Shown: positions 9,613-18,235 of the stretch, one piece after another
Layout of the letters: the number at the start of each line of letters is the position of its first letter
Position numbering within the stretch: the first letter of the stretch is position 1
Origin: Chara braunii
Lineage: Eukaryota; Streptophyta; Charophyceae; Charales; Characeae
NCBI GenBank assembly: GCA_003427395.1
Contig: BFEA01000292.1
Span: forward strand, 1,138,181 to 1,161,299
DNA length: 23,119 nt
Direction of reading: 5' to 3'
Notes under the pieces: generated by a model
The model's database searches: none
What the model was told of the DNA's origin: nothing
What the model saw: the letters and a program-made list of their open reading frames with translations, nothing else
Program-made: the position numbers and the translations under genes

Positions 9613-9779
9613 TATGCATTTCAGAGTGTGCAACAGTGCAAGTTCGGCGTGTGGTTCCGGTTGGGCGGTTCTAACTGTGGCCGTTTTCTTGAAGTTGAGT
9701 GAATGGACATCTAGTGGCGGCTCTTTCTGCCCTGCTTCGTCGCGAACTGCTATAGTCACCTGTTCCAAACATTTAACAC

Positions 9780-9887
9780 TACCTTCTTCCCCCGAATACA
9801 ATGTATGGTCATTACAGCTGTATCTAAACAAAAGATGCCTCAAATACAGCTATAATGACCCTACGATGTCTTTGGGTGGATAAGGTA
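9780..9887. mobile_element. Palindromic MITE, TACC...GGTA family, copy 1 (108 bp)
   Basis: The inverted arms read taccttct...cccgaa...ggtcattacagctgtat and mirror aatacagctataatgacc...gggtgg...aaggta. The ends are TACC/GGTA. Length and ends match the element at 16052-16160. A TA duplication would fit a Tc1/mariner-like MITE, but the TA could also be part of the repeat. Confidence 0.7.
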
Positions 9888-9928
9888 GGTGTGACCCAAT
9901 AGAGGTCGCCCTCCAAAGCAAAAGTAAA

Positions 9929-10069
9929 CAGTCCGAATGATCTCTGTAGGGAAGAGAACTTATCAGTGAACGAGAGTGAAGAAGTAACAATGCAGGCGCA
10001 GTCCGAATGATCTCTGTAGGGAAGAGAACTTATCAGTGAACGAGAGTGAAGAAGTAACAATGCAGGCGC
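9929..10069. repeat. Perfect tandem duplication, 2 x 70 bp
   Basis: The unit beginning agtccgaatgatctctgtag repeats exactly with period 70. The lack of any mismatch implies a recent duplication, or an assembly artefact. Confidence 0.93.
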
Positions 10070-10397
10070 TCATCTGAAAAAAAGACGAAGATGAGTCATT
10101 AGCGGACAGGCACATTAGCAAACTTAGGCAGCAAGTTGATCAGCTAAGTATCTAGATGAGGTTCAGCGCATTGATGCACTCAGCGATTGATTACATAATC
10201 GACCAAAGAAGGAAAGAAAACTTACGCCCCGTGAGGTTTCAGTAAGCTAGAGCAATCAATGAATTCAATCCCACCGGGACATCCTCAATTTTGAATTCCC
10301 ATCAGCTAGCTAACGGTTCAGTCTACTAAGTCTAGATAAGGGCAAGTCGGAACTCCAAAGTCTGGCTTAACCCCCTCTCAACCCCCTCGACGCAGGC

Positions 10398-10665
10398 ATG
10401 CTGTGGTCACAAAGAACGAAGACAACTTGTTTCTGTGCTTTGCACCACCATAGCAACAACAACGGGCATGCTATGGTCCTAAGGCACCAGAAACAAGAGC
10501 ATGTTCTGGTCACAACGTACCAAAAACGAAGATGCTATAGGGTAAAAAAGACACAAATTGACATGATGAAGTCATATAAAGAACCAAAAACGAAGATGCT
10601 ATATTAGGGTAAAAAAGACAAATTGACATGCTGAAGTCATAAAGCACAAGAAGCAAACATGCTAG
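10398..10665. repeat. Degenerate tandem repeat around aaaacgaagatgctat
   Basis: Two clear units begin accaaaaacgaagatgctat at about 10519 and 10583. Weaker relatives (gcatgctgtggtcac, gcatgctatggtcct, gcatgttctggtcac) lie upstream. Confidence 0.75.
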
Positions 10666-10707
10666 AATGCTGCAAAAGCACCCTACCATACCATCCAGTC
10701 CACTTCC

Positions 10708-10980
10708 CCTCCTCCCTTCCTGCGATCAAAAGCTACGCAAGATACCTCACCGCCCTAGGAGCAATGTACAAGAGCTCGATGCCAGTGCTGCTTAAAACAA
10801 CTAACGTCTCTGCACATAAAGCGTCGGACAAGGGTTCAAATTCCCACAAGTCATACTTAACTGATCTCCCTTCTCCCTTCCTGTAATCAAATGGCAAATA
10901 CTACTGCGAATATCGCACCACCCTACACGTACCCTACACGTAGGAGCCATGTACAAGAGCACTGTCATGGATGCCACCAC
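10708..10980. repeat. Diverged direct duplication, about 160-bp spacing
   Basis: tcccttcctg-(c/t)-(g/a)atcaaa...taggagc-atgtacaagagc is found in two diverged copies, near 10715-10780 and 10873-10960. Confidence 0.5.
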
Positions 10981-11193
10981 CAGTACCGTTCCCAGCTATT
11001 TTTTTCACCCTCGCCCCGGGTAGCGCGCTGGCATGAAACGGAAGGGCGTCCGCCGAGTCGACTCCTCCCTCAGAGCCTTGCTGAGGCTTGCTCCACAACT
11101 TGACGCGTCGACGAACGAGGCAGAGAGACTTGTTCCCACTCAATCAACTCGACGACTCAATCGGGTTAGAGAGACTTGTTCCACTAATCGACG

Positions 11194-11384
11194 TCGGCTC
11201 GACGAGATATTAGCCTGGACGTCGAGTTCTCAACTTCTCTCTGTCTGGCGCCAAATGTGAAAAGAGGGTGCGTCCTTCAAAATTCAAATCTCGGCTCGAC
11301 GAGATATTAGCCTGGACGTCGTGTTCTCAACTCCTGTCTGGCGCCAAATGTGAAAAGAGGGTGCGCCCTTCAAAATTCGAATCA
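11194..11384. repeat. Tandem duplication, 2 x about 97 bp
   Basis: Units start at 11194 and 11291 with tcggctcgacgagatattag and end gcgccaaatgtgaaaagagg-tgcg-ccttcaaaattc-aatc. Differences are a few substitutions and one 4-base indel. Confidence 0.9.
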
Positions 11385-12216
11385 TCAGCTCAAATTGGAA
11401 TGATTCAGAGAAGTCGGAGAAGATAACACCCATGACCGTATGACGTGTGTGCAAATATTACACGCATAAACGGAGAGAAATGATGATACCCATTCAAGCC
11501 TGACCCGCTATTTGAGCCGCAAATTGTCCAAACACGAGCACATCGTCGCGTCAAAATAAATGGAGGGTGGAAAGGTACACTCACGCACAATAAATTTCTA
11601 GATCGCCAGGGGTTGGATTGGGGGGCCAGATAAACATTGGGCTGGCTAATTTCGTCGCAAGCCCGCCAAGAAAGACTCAGGAAAAAGGAGGTACTTTGGT
11701 AGGCAGAGGGTGCTTTTTTTTTCAGCAGATATCAATCGGGGAAACCGTGTAGTGTAACAACATCAAACGCACGAACCGAAAAAAAAAAAAAAAAAAGGAG
11801 CAGCCCAATAGTTCTGCACGGGACCGATGTCTTATTAATTAGTACGGCAATTTTACACGACGAGAACAATCATTATGATGACGCGTTTTGAGCTCCCAAG
11901 ACCTTTTTCCAGATATCTGCGATTCTCTTAAGTTACCTCTGTAGGTTCGCTGGCATGAGGAATAATAGTATCTAAAAAACTTGTTGTCACTCGTATTTTA
12001 CCATTGTTCTCTGAAATTTCATGGTGATGGCACGGCCAAGTCCACGCCTCAATCACGAGCGTAGGCGGGATACAACGAACAAGGCGAAGAAGCGATACAT
12101 AAAACAAGAAAAAAAAAAAAAAACATGACCTGCCTAAAGATCAAGCCCGGTCGGGATAACTGGTGGAAACTGCCCACGCACAAAGTTCGAGCGGGGAGAA
12201 CCGAAAAAGGTTTTCT

Positions 12217-12325
12217 GTCCTTAGGGACATCCATAAAAATTGGAACGATACAGAGAAGGGTAATTAGCATGGCTTGGCACCTGCGCAAGGATGACAGGCA
12301 TAAATCGAGAAATGATCCAAATTCT
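12217..12325 (+). pseudogene. U6 snRNA pseudogene
   Basis: The segment follows U6 from end to end: the 5' stem gtcc-ttagggacatcc, aaaattggaacgatacagagaag with the ACAGAGA box, attagcatgg with the AGC triad, cctgcgcaaggatgaca and ataaatcgagaaatg-tccaaatt. Two insertions disrupt it: about 4 bases after acagagaag, and about 5 bases in the ccccugcgc region. The 3' end runs into an A-rich tail, as in a retroposed copy. I saw no plant U6 upstream element or correctly placed TATA box. It is probably not functional. Confidence 0.85.
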
Positions 12326-12347
12326 GATAAAAAAAGAAAAAAAAAAG

Positions 12348-12575
12348 CGTTTCTGGAGGGCCCTATCTACCAATTTTTCTATCAACCCCGAGTCCACACG
12401 TGAGACGCAAAGTCCGTCAGTGTCCCTCGATACTCGTCTACTCACAAAAAAAAAAAAAAAAAAAAGCTCTTCTGGAGGGCCCTATCTACCAGTTTTCCCA
12501 TCAACCCCGAGTCCACGACTCAACCACGTGAGACACCAAGTCCATCAGCGTCCCTTGATACTCACCCCTTCTCAA
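12348..12575. repeat. A-tract-linked direct repeat, two copies
   Basis: ttctggagggccctatctac begins near 12352 and near 12471. Both copies run through caaccccgagtccac, cacgtgagac, aagtcc-tcag-gtccct-gatactc. Each is preceded by an A tract. The arrangement suggests a dimeric or repeatedly inserted retroposon directly downstream of the U6 pseudogene. Confidence 0.8.
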
Positions 12576-12770
12576 CAGAGCCTGCAAAGGCATCTGCAGG
12601 ATGCATTGCTGGATCAAGTAAGTACCCCGTAGAAAAGAAGTCCTATCGAAAATCACTCATGCTGCACGTGTCACTTCGATGAAAACATTGCAAGTGCCAC
12701 TACGAGCAGTGTTCATTACTTTTTTTTTTTTTTTTTTTTCATTACAGAAAAAACGAAGAAAAAGAAGAGT

Positions 12771-12812
12771 TCCTTGCGCAGGGGCCATGCTAATCATGCT
12801 AATCTTCTCTGT
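12771..12812 (-). pseudogene. Inverted U6 snRNA fragment with 9-bp internal duplication
   Basis: On the minus strand it reads acagagaag-attagcatg-attagcatg-gccccugcgcaagga: the U6 catalytic core with attagcatg doubled. It is about 450 bases from, and opposite to, the longer U6 pseudogene. Confidence 0.75.
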
Positions 12813-13090
12813 TCATTACTATAATAGTCAGTACTCCCGAGGTATCGCGACGGCGATTGCCACGTGGCACGTAAGTGACATGATGGGCTTACGATCCGGT
12901 TCAGGTCTCACTGGCCAGAGCGAGGCAGGGTTAACTACGTAGACACACAGCCCTGTGCATGGTATGATGGACGACCAGATACATTGACACATAGTACGCA
13001 TATGGTTCACTGGCTCAACTTTTTCGATGCGTTTCGCCGCATTTACCCTAAATTACTAGATTTATACTCCGCTTAGTGTGCGTACACACC

Positions 13091-13150
13091 TACCGTCTTT
13101 ACCCGAATAGAAAGAGGGGTCATTATAGGATAGGTGTATGTATTTGCAGC
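13091..13150. mobile_element. TACC...GGTA MITE family, partial left half
   Basis: taccgtctttacccgaatag followed by ggtcattata matches the left arms of the MITEs at 9780 and 16052. The right arm is not found in place; the sequence runs into an 80-bp tandem repeat. Confidence 0.5.
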
Positions 13151-13290
13151 GACTTTCAGTCCCGATTCACCGCGCTGACGACCCAGCCAGAGCCAGCCTT
13201 CACGGAAATATAGGTGTCTGTATTTGAGGCAACTTTCAGTCCCGATACAACGCGATGATGACCCAGCCAGAGCCAGACTTCACGGAGATA
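13131..13290. repeat. Tandem duplication, 2 x 80 bp
   Basis: Units begin taggtgtatgtatttg (13131) and taggtgtctgtatttg (13211) and share ctttcagtcccgat and gacccagccagagccag-cttcacgga. Confidence 0.88.
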
Positions 13291-13425
13291 CAACTTACGC
13301 GAAATGACAACCGATCACAGAATCTTCTTTCCTGGTTTTTATGTTCAAATTTTGGACAAAACAAAGCACCGCTCCTGGGGAGCAGCAGTCCCCGCCAGAC
13401 CGGCTAGCCATCACCAGCACGAAAA

Positions 13426-13488
13426 GGAGAAATTAAATGATAAACAGGAGAAATTACATGATAAACATGAGAAATTCGATGATAAACA
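13426..13488. repeat. 21-bp minisatellite x 3
   Basis: gagaaatt-(a/c)-atgataaaca(g/t) repeats three times at a 21-base period. Because 21 is a multiple of three it stays in frame inside an open frame (13304-13657) and would give a 7-residue Lys/Asp/Glu-rich repeat, but nothing else supports a gene. Confidence 0.8.
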
Positions 13489-13925
13489 GTACCCACACCT
13501 CCAAAGTGAACTGCCCAGTCCTCTTACCGCTGTCCAGCAGAGTAAAGCGCAGCACCCACACCTGAAAACCACTGAGCCGTCTTCCGCTGCGCAAAGGAGT
13601 AAAGCGCTGACACAATTGACTCTATGGGTGGGGAGAATACGACCTGCTGCTCACTGAATCTCTGTTGGTTAATTGATTCTACTACCACCTGGCACGTACT
13701 GCTCACTGAATCTTCTTCTCTCATCTTCTGCTGCTCACTGAATCTCCGATGGTGCTCGCTGCATTTTTTTCTTCAATTATCTTCTACTGCTCACGGAATC
13801 TCTGTTGGTTATTTAATTCTACTTCCACCTACTGCTCACTGAATCTTCTTCTCTCATCTCCATTCTGACATAAATGAACCCTTCATCTCCATTCTGACAT
13901 AAAATGAACCCTTATCTCTAGCGGA
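13489..13925. repeat. Mixed tandem repeats (ctgctcactgaatct and others)
   Basis: A duplicated acccacacct...gagtaaagcgc segment (about 62 bp, 13489-13610) is followed by five copies of ctgctcac(t/g)gaatct (13650-13845) with a larger period. A doubled catctccattctgacataaa-tgaaccctt lies at 13855-13915. Confidence 0.75.
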
Positions 13926-14154
13926 TAAGAGCGTAACTGCCCAGCTAACCCCTAACCTGCCTACCGGAAGAAGAATTTGATGCACTCAAGACTTCAATGA
14001 CTCACCTCCAAACGTGATTGCAGCCAGAATGCTTCCAGATCGGGCCGTAATCGCGGTCAGATTCCTTGAGAAAAGTGCTACAGGTAGTGCGAAAACACGC
14101 CAAATCTATAAAACGCACTAAAGGGCGAGTGACAGCCGACTGCACACCTAACCT

Positions 14155-14265
14155 GCCTCCCGGGGCAAGGTCCCACTCGCGCAAATTAGGAGATTTCGAC
14201 CGTTGATATTTGCTATCTACGGTCAGTATCTCTTAATTCGTGCAAGTGGGACCTAGCCCCCGGTC
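14155..14265. repeat. Isolated about 110-bp hairpin (foldback)
   Basis: Arms of about 50 bp: cggggcaaggtcccactcgc...aattaggagat...gaccgt on the left, mirrored by acggtcagtatctcttaatt...gcaagtgggacctagccccc on the right, with a short AT-rich loop. It is a MITE or a microRNA-precursor-like foldback; sequence cannot separate these. Confidence 0.72.
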
Positions 14266-14942
14266 ACTCGGAGGCGAGTGCAAGTGATACTGTGATCGTG
14301 CTCGAATCGGTCAATCCGTCAGTACTCTCCATTGTCCCAATTGTGTATTGTCCATGACTGCAAATTCCGTATGAAAAAATAATAATAACAATTAATAATA
14401 AGAATAAATAAGAATACATAATTAAAGAAAAAAAGCCGTACGCCCTTGCGCTCCTTGGCTCGCCAAATGTGCGACAAGTGGACGTCAGATGGTGGCAGGA
14501 CATACTGACGCCCTACTTGCGCTAGGACTTTCTTAAATGTATGTAACTGGAATTCGACCAGACCTGAATAAAACTGCAATCGCGTACAGAGCGTAATATA
14601 TAAAACCCTAGTGTGAGTATGACCTGCTTATCGTCATTGTTCACATTGAGCAACGTGGTGCTGCTGCACCCTTAAGCTAGCTCCAAAGTCAACCCCCATT
14701 ATGACTCATCATCACTGCATGTCAGTGCATGAGCTGGCTGACCAATCAGATTCCCGCTTCATCACCACGTGGGGCCTCAGGCCTCGCTCAACTACACGAC
14801 AATCTACACGCATCCGGGCGCTTTGTGGAACCTGCTACATGCGAAATGTTGAATTCGTCTGAATGCACCTGGTCAAGAAAACGTCCAACTGCATATGAAG
14901 TGTTGTGCAATGTGCACTGGAGCCCGGACCATGTTGTGTAAC

Positions 14943-15240
14943 GGTCTCCTGGAAGGGGCAGCGAAGTTTCGTTTACGAACTGAGCGTTGTGGAGTGGAGC
15001 TCGGCCCACGGTCGCCTTAAGCGGTTTTCTTTTTTTCTTTTGTTCTTGTTTTTCTGTTTGTTTTAATAGCAGGTTTTCCTAAAAGGGGTGTCGAAGTTTC
15101 TCCTACGACCCTTGAACGCTGTGGAAAAGTAAGTAAACATGTTCAGTAGACCCTTAAAACCCTGTGGAAACGTAAGTAGAGAAGTGAAGTAGAGAAGTGA
15201 AGTACCCTCGAGCCCTGTGGAAACGTAAGTAAAAATGTAG
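14943..15240. repeat. Degenerate direct repeats ending gtggaaacgtaagta
   Basis: tcctg/aaaaggggc/t-g-cgaagtttc...tacga...gtgtggag/a occurs near 14945 and 15073. ccctgtggaaacgtaagta units follow near 15119, 15162 and 15213. The motif gtaagt is donor-like, but no exons are evident. Confidence 0.6.
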
Positions 15241-15282
15241 AGCACAATTTCGAACGAGACAAGAACAAAGCGCGTCCTGTTA

Positions 15283-15458
15283 GGGCCTCGCCACATCAAC
15301 GTCGAAAACTGCATTTTCGACATTTTTTCTCTTCCATTTTTGTTTTCTTTTTTTTTGAAATTGCACCCCATTTTAACGGATGTCCCGAAAGACTTTCGAC
15401 GTTATCTCGCCACGCCAATGTCGAAACATCACGAAATTCGACATTGGTGTGACGAAGG
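15283..15458. mobile_element. Foldback cluster member F1 (diverged, GGGCCTCGCC end)
   Basis: It begins gggcctcgccacatcaacgt, contains small perfect hairpins around gtcgaaaa/ttttcgac, and has a second pair cgccacgccaatgtcgaa with its inverse at 15408-15453. Its left end matches F6/F7/F9. It is probably two overlapping or rearranged copies. Confidence 0.55.
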
Positions 15459-15505
15459 CTTTTAGTTTCTCCCTCTTCCTTCAAACGCGTCCTCTAATGC
15501 ATATT

Positions 15506-15677
15506 GGGCGTCGCCGCACGGGACACGAAACGAAAAACGAACCGAGTGCATCTTCCTCCAGAAAATGGACAGGTTCATCCGTTTCCTACAAATAGTAACG
15601 AGTGTATTTTGCCACCTTTTGTGGGCAGAAGCACTCGTTTCGTTTTCGTTTCGGGTGCCGTGCGGCGCCATGCTCCC
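15506..15677. mobile_element. Foldback MITE F2, GGGCGTCGCC subgroup
   Basis: The left arm gggcgtcgccgcacgggaca...cgaaacgaaaaacga...cgagtgcatcttcc is mirrored on the right by gaagcactcgtttcg...gtgccgtgcggcgcc. The arms are about 50 bp. Nearly the same arms occur in F5. Confidence 0.75.
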
Positions 15678-15700
15678 ATGACAACACGGGGAAGAATTGT

Positions 15701-15788
15701 GACGTCCCCGGCCTCGATCTGTTGTTTCGTAATGAATTTATTTCGACGTCCCCGGCCTCGATCTGTTGTTTCGTAATGCATTTATTTC
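15701..15788. repeat. Tandem duplication, 2 x 44 bp
   Basis: gacgtccccggcctcgatct...taatg(a/c)atttatttc occurs at 15701 and 15745 with one mismatch. A separate aagtgggtcagccgacgaa pair lies near 15914 and 15973. Confidence 0.9.
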
Positions 15789-16051
15789 GCCCCTCGCCGG
15801 CTTTCCCCCATTCCCCGAAACCAAAAACAAAAGGATTACCCTAAAAAAAAAAAAAAAAAAAAACCGAAAGAAAGAAAGAAAGGCGTTCTCATTCGTAAAA
15901 GAAAAGACAACTCAAGTGGGTCAGCCGACGAATAGAAACACAATAATTTGTAAAAAAAAAACTTAAGACAAAAAGTGGGTCAGCCGACGAACACGAACCC
16001 GACCACAATCACGATAGAGGGCTCGTAGTACCTTTATTTACAGCAGCAGCC

Positions 16052-16160
16052 TACCGTATTCACCCAAACAGAACGCCCGCTCATTATTGCTGCATTTGGC
16101 ACAGAATTCAGTCCAGATGCAGCGATAATGACCGGGCATTCTATTCGGGTGCAGTCGGTA
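16052..16160. mobile_element. Palindromic MITE, TACC...GGTA family, copy 2 (109 bp)
   Basis: The left arm taccgtattcacccaaacag...gctcattattgctgcat is mirrored by atgcagcgataatgaccggg...ctattcgggtgcagtcggta. The arms are almost 50 bp, so nearly the whole element folds on itself. Same ends and size as the copy at 9780-9887. Confidence 0.78.
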
Positions 16161-16263
16161 GCAATAGGCGCGCAGCGCAGCGAAGCGCTGTTCTGGTTAT
16201 GTACACAGTCAGCAGACGTGAAGGAGCCTAAATCGACTCGACAGAGCACATCGCACATTTGAC

Positions 16264-16433
16264 CAGGACGAGTCCGACGGACTGTCGAAACGAAAAAAGC
16301 ACGAGTGCATCTTCCTTAAAAAGGTTGCGCGATGCATCCTTCCCTCTTCGGATAGCAACTGGTGCATCTTGCAACTTTCTGCGGCAACATCCACTTGAAC
16401 GATTTTCGTTTCGACAATGACGTGACGAAGCCC
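16264..16433. mobile_element. Foldback MITE F4 (diverged)
   Basis: Arms gtcgaaacgaaaaaagcacg (from 16283) and, inverted, cgttttcgtttcgac near 16400-16415, with cgagtgcatcttcc inside. The outer ends are eroded; the right one still reads acgaagccc. Confidence 0.6.
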
Positions 16434-16497
16434 AACGACGCGATCATGGCGAGAACGAGGCTAGATTACAGCGGCCTCTCACTGTATGGGTCACGCC

Positions 16498-16655
16498 GCA
16501 CGGCACACGAAACGACAACGAAGCGAGTGCATCTGCCCATGAAAGGTGTCAAAATACACCCATTACTATTTACGGCAAACCGATGAACCTGGCCATTTTC
16601 TGCAGGAAGATGCACTTGTTTCGTTTTTTGTTTCGTGTCCCGTGCGGCGACGCCC
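16498..16655. mobile_element. Foldback MITE F5, 158 bp, 3-bp duplication TAT
   Basis: The left arm gggtcacgccgcacggcaca...cgagtgcatctgcc is mirrored by ggaagatgcacttgtttcg...gtcccgtgcggcgacgccc. Flanked directly by TAT (16495-16497) and TAT (16656-16658). Confidence 0.8.
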
Positions 16656-16805
16656 TATATCATCCAAGTCATCACTCGACTCAAGATCGGCAGTCTGCGT
16701 CATCCAGCAACAAGAGGCTGCTGCATAGATTCCCTAGACTACCTGAATTTCACATTTACCCTTCTAATCAAGACGATTCATTCGCAAAGACATACGCGAT
16801 ACAAT

Positions 16806-16925
16806 GGGCCTCGCTGCACCACTCTCAACATGCACAACAGACAAAAATCATGGCGCTGTATCTTTCCATATTCTAGCGGAAAATACACTCGTTATGCACA
16901 TTTCGACAGTAGTGCAGCGAGGCCC
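16806..16925. mobile_element. Foldback MITE F6, 120 bp, 3-bp duplication AAT
   Basis: Ends gggcctcgctgcaccactct and, inverted, gggcctcgctgcactactgt. The interior holds ttctagcggaaaat, shared with F7 and F9. Flanked by AAT at 16803-16805 and 16926-16928. Confidence 0.82.
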
Positions 16926-17053
16926 AATGTCTTTCAGTTGACAAAGCAAAGCAGAGCCGCTCAAGCACTTTGGACATGGATCGGGCTCAACACACACACA
17001 ATCAGGCACGCGGAGCGACAAACGACGACAGGTGCAAGGGACCTAAAGACACA

Positions 17054-17172
17054 GGGCCTCGCCGTACCGCTCACCAAATGTGAAAAACACAGAAACATGG
17101 TGCATGTACCTTACCATGTTCTAGCGGAAAATTCCTTGTGATTTTGCACATTTGGTGAGTGGTGCGCCGAGG
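17054..17172. mobile_element. Foldback MITE F7, about 119 bp
   Basis: The left end gggcctcgccgtaccgctca...aaatgtg is mirrored by cacatttggtgagtggtgcg-ccgagg. Interior ttctagcggaaaat as in F6. The right tip has changed, so no target duplication is clear. Confidence 0.75.
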
Positions 17173-17256
17173 AGAAACGTCAATGCGGACAGTCGCGGTT
17201 TCACGGGGAGCCAATGACAGGTGCACGGGACCGACAGACACACAGACAGGATATTT

Positions 17257-17365
17257 AACGGGGAGGGGTAACGGGGAGCGGTAACGGAGAGGGGGACACC
17301 CGTAACGGGGAGGGGTAACGGGGAGGGGTAACGGGGAGGGGGTAACGAGGAGGGGGAGACCCGAC
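17257..17365. repeat. G-rich minisatellite, gtaacggggaggg units
   Basis: About eight units of 11-14 bases. G runs lie on the plus strand and C runs on the sense (oleosin) strand. Confidence 0.9.
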
Positions 17366-17467
17366 CCCCCAAGAGATTGTATCGGTGTTTCGCCGTCGCA
17401 ACTCAACCATACGGAGAAGCGAAAAGGTATTAAAAAAATAAAAATAAAAAAAAGGTTGAAACTCTAA

Positions 17468-17651
17468 TGCCCTTGGCCACAGTTGTGTCGAAACGAGCGA
17501 GAAAACTACGAGTGCATCTTCCACAGAAATTGGGCAGATGCATCTGTTACTATTCATCGTAAGGTAATGGATAAGGGATGCATCTGGCATATCCCCCTTC
17601 AAGACCATGCAGTCGTGCTTTCTTCGTTTCGACAGTCATGTTGCGAGGCCC
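17468..17651. mobile_element. Foldback MITE F8, 184 bp, 3-bp duplication TAA
   Basis: The left arm ...gtgtcgaaacgagcgag...acgagtgcatcttcc is mirrored by gcagtcgtgctttcttcgtttcgac...ttgcgaggccc. Flanked by TAA at 17465-17467 and 17652-17654, the duplication typical of PIF/Harbinger elements. Extra atgcatctg motifs lie in the loop. Confidence 0.72.
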
Positions 17652-17750
17652 TAAGAATGAATCACCAAACGGGATTTACAGTCGGGTTCCCAAAAAAAAA
17701 CAAAACAAAAAAGAAAGTCAATTCACACGTCCCTTCTTACCATAACGTTT

Positions 17751-17861
17751 AGGTTTTTCTGGCACAAAGTAAGCTGGTTCAAACAAATTCTTCGCTCCAG
17801 CCCAAAAAACAATTAATCCTGCAGGAGCTACGTGAGCACCCAATAATTGACCAGAAAGATC
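17751..17861 (-). pseudogene. psbC: Chloroplast psbC (CP43) fragment in the nucleus
   Basis: Read on the minus strand, 37 codons give [20 protein letters not shown] followed by [17 protein letters not shown]. This matches the PSII antenna protein CP43 segment [20 protein letters not shown]...NLFEVAHFVPEKP at about 30 of 36 positions. Changes include His to Pro, Met to Lys and Val to Pro; the match stops after EKP. It is a short, decayed plastid-to-nucleus insertion inside the oleosin intron and cannot encode a functional protein. Confidence 0.82.
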
Positions 17862-17923
17862 ATATGACCTTTCTTTCTCATTTACGTACTTGAGGCACAG
17901 TCACTGTGGCAGTTGGAAAAAAC

Positions 17924-18121
17924 GGGCACTGTATGACTTTTTTCCCAAGCCAAGACAACGACCCAACGGGCCAACAGGGGGCGGAGGAGACAGGGTCATA
18001 GCATGGGCGACAAGGTCAAGAGGGGGCACTGTATGACTTTTACCATGCCAAGATAATGACCCAACGGGACAACGGGGGGGGAGGAAACAGAGTCAGAGCA
18101 TGGGCGACAAGGTCAAGAGAG
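17924..18121. repeat. Tandem duplication, 2 x 100 bp, next to oleosin exon 1
   Basis: Units start at 17924 and 18024 with gggcactgtatgactttt and share gacccaacggg-caac-ggg, gagg-(g/a)acag and gcatgggcgacaaggtcaag. The array lies just inside the intron, about 115 bp from the donor. Confidence 0.9.
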
Positions 18122-18235
18122 GGGAGAGAAGCACATCGATCGACCAGGTCAGAAAGCTGAGACACGATGATCAGCTCTGGCGGCAGAGCAGGGAGTAGAG
18201 ACAGACCGTAGCGAAAAAAGAACGACGATACTCAC

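Larger units (their letters stand above)
8924..18235 (-). other. Single 9.3-kb oleosin intron, phase 1, packed with repeats
   Basis: It is bounded by GTGAGTAT at the donor end (18235 downward) and a pyrimidine tract plus GCAG at the acceptor end (8924). Both splice sites agree with the reading frame. It holds at least ten palindromic elements, two U6-derived pieces, a chloroplast psbC fragment and many tandem duplications, listed separately. I saw no convincing extra exon of the same gene in it; an inserted exon would also break the normal oleosin hairpin spacing. Stretches I could not assign include roughly 10085-10385, 11400-12115 (with an A18-type tract near 11780), 12830-13080 and 14280-14930. 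Confidence 0.82.

Noticed and set aside
12217-12325. A functional U6 snRNA gene
   Set aside because: Insertions near the ACAGAGA box and in the middle stem, an A-rich tail and no USE/TATA promoter argue for a pseudogene.
13304-13657. A 117-codon frame with an in-frame 7-residue repeat
   Set aside because: The minisatellite period is a multiple of three by chance or selection, but there is no recognised domain, splice context or codon signal.
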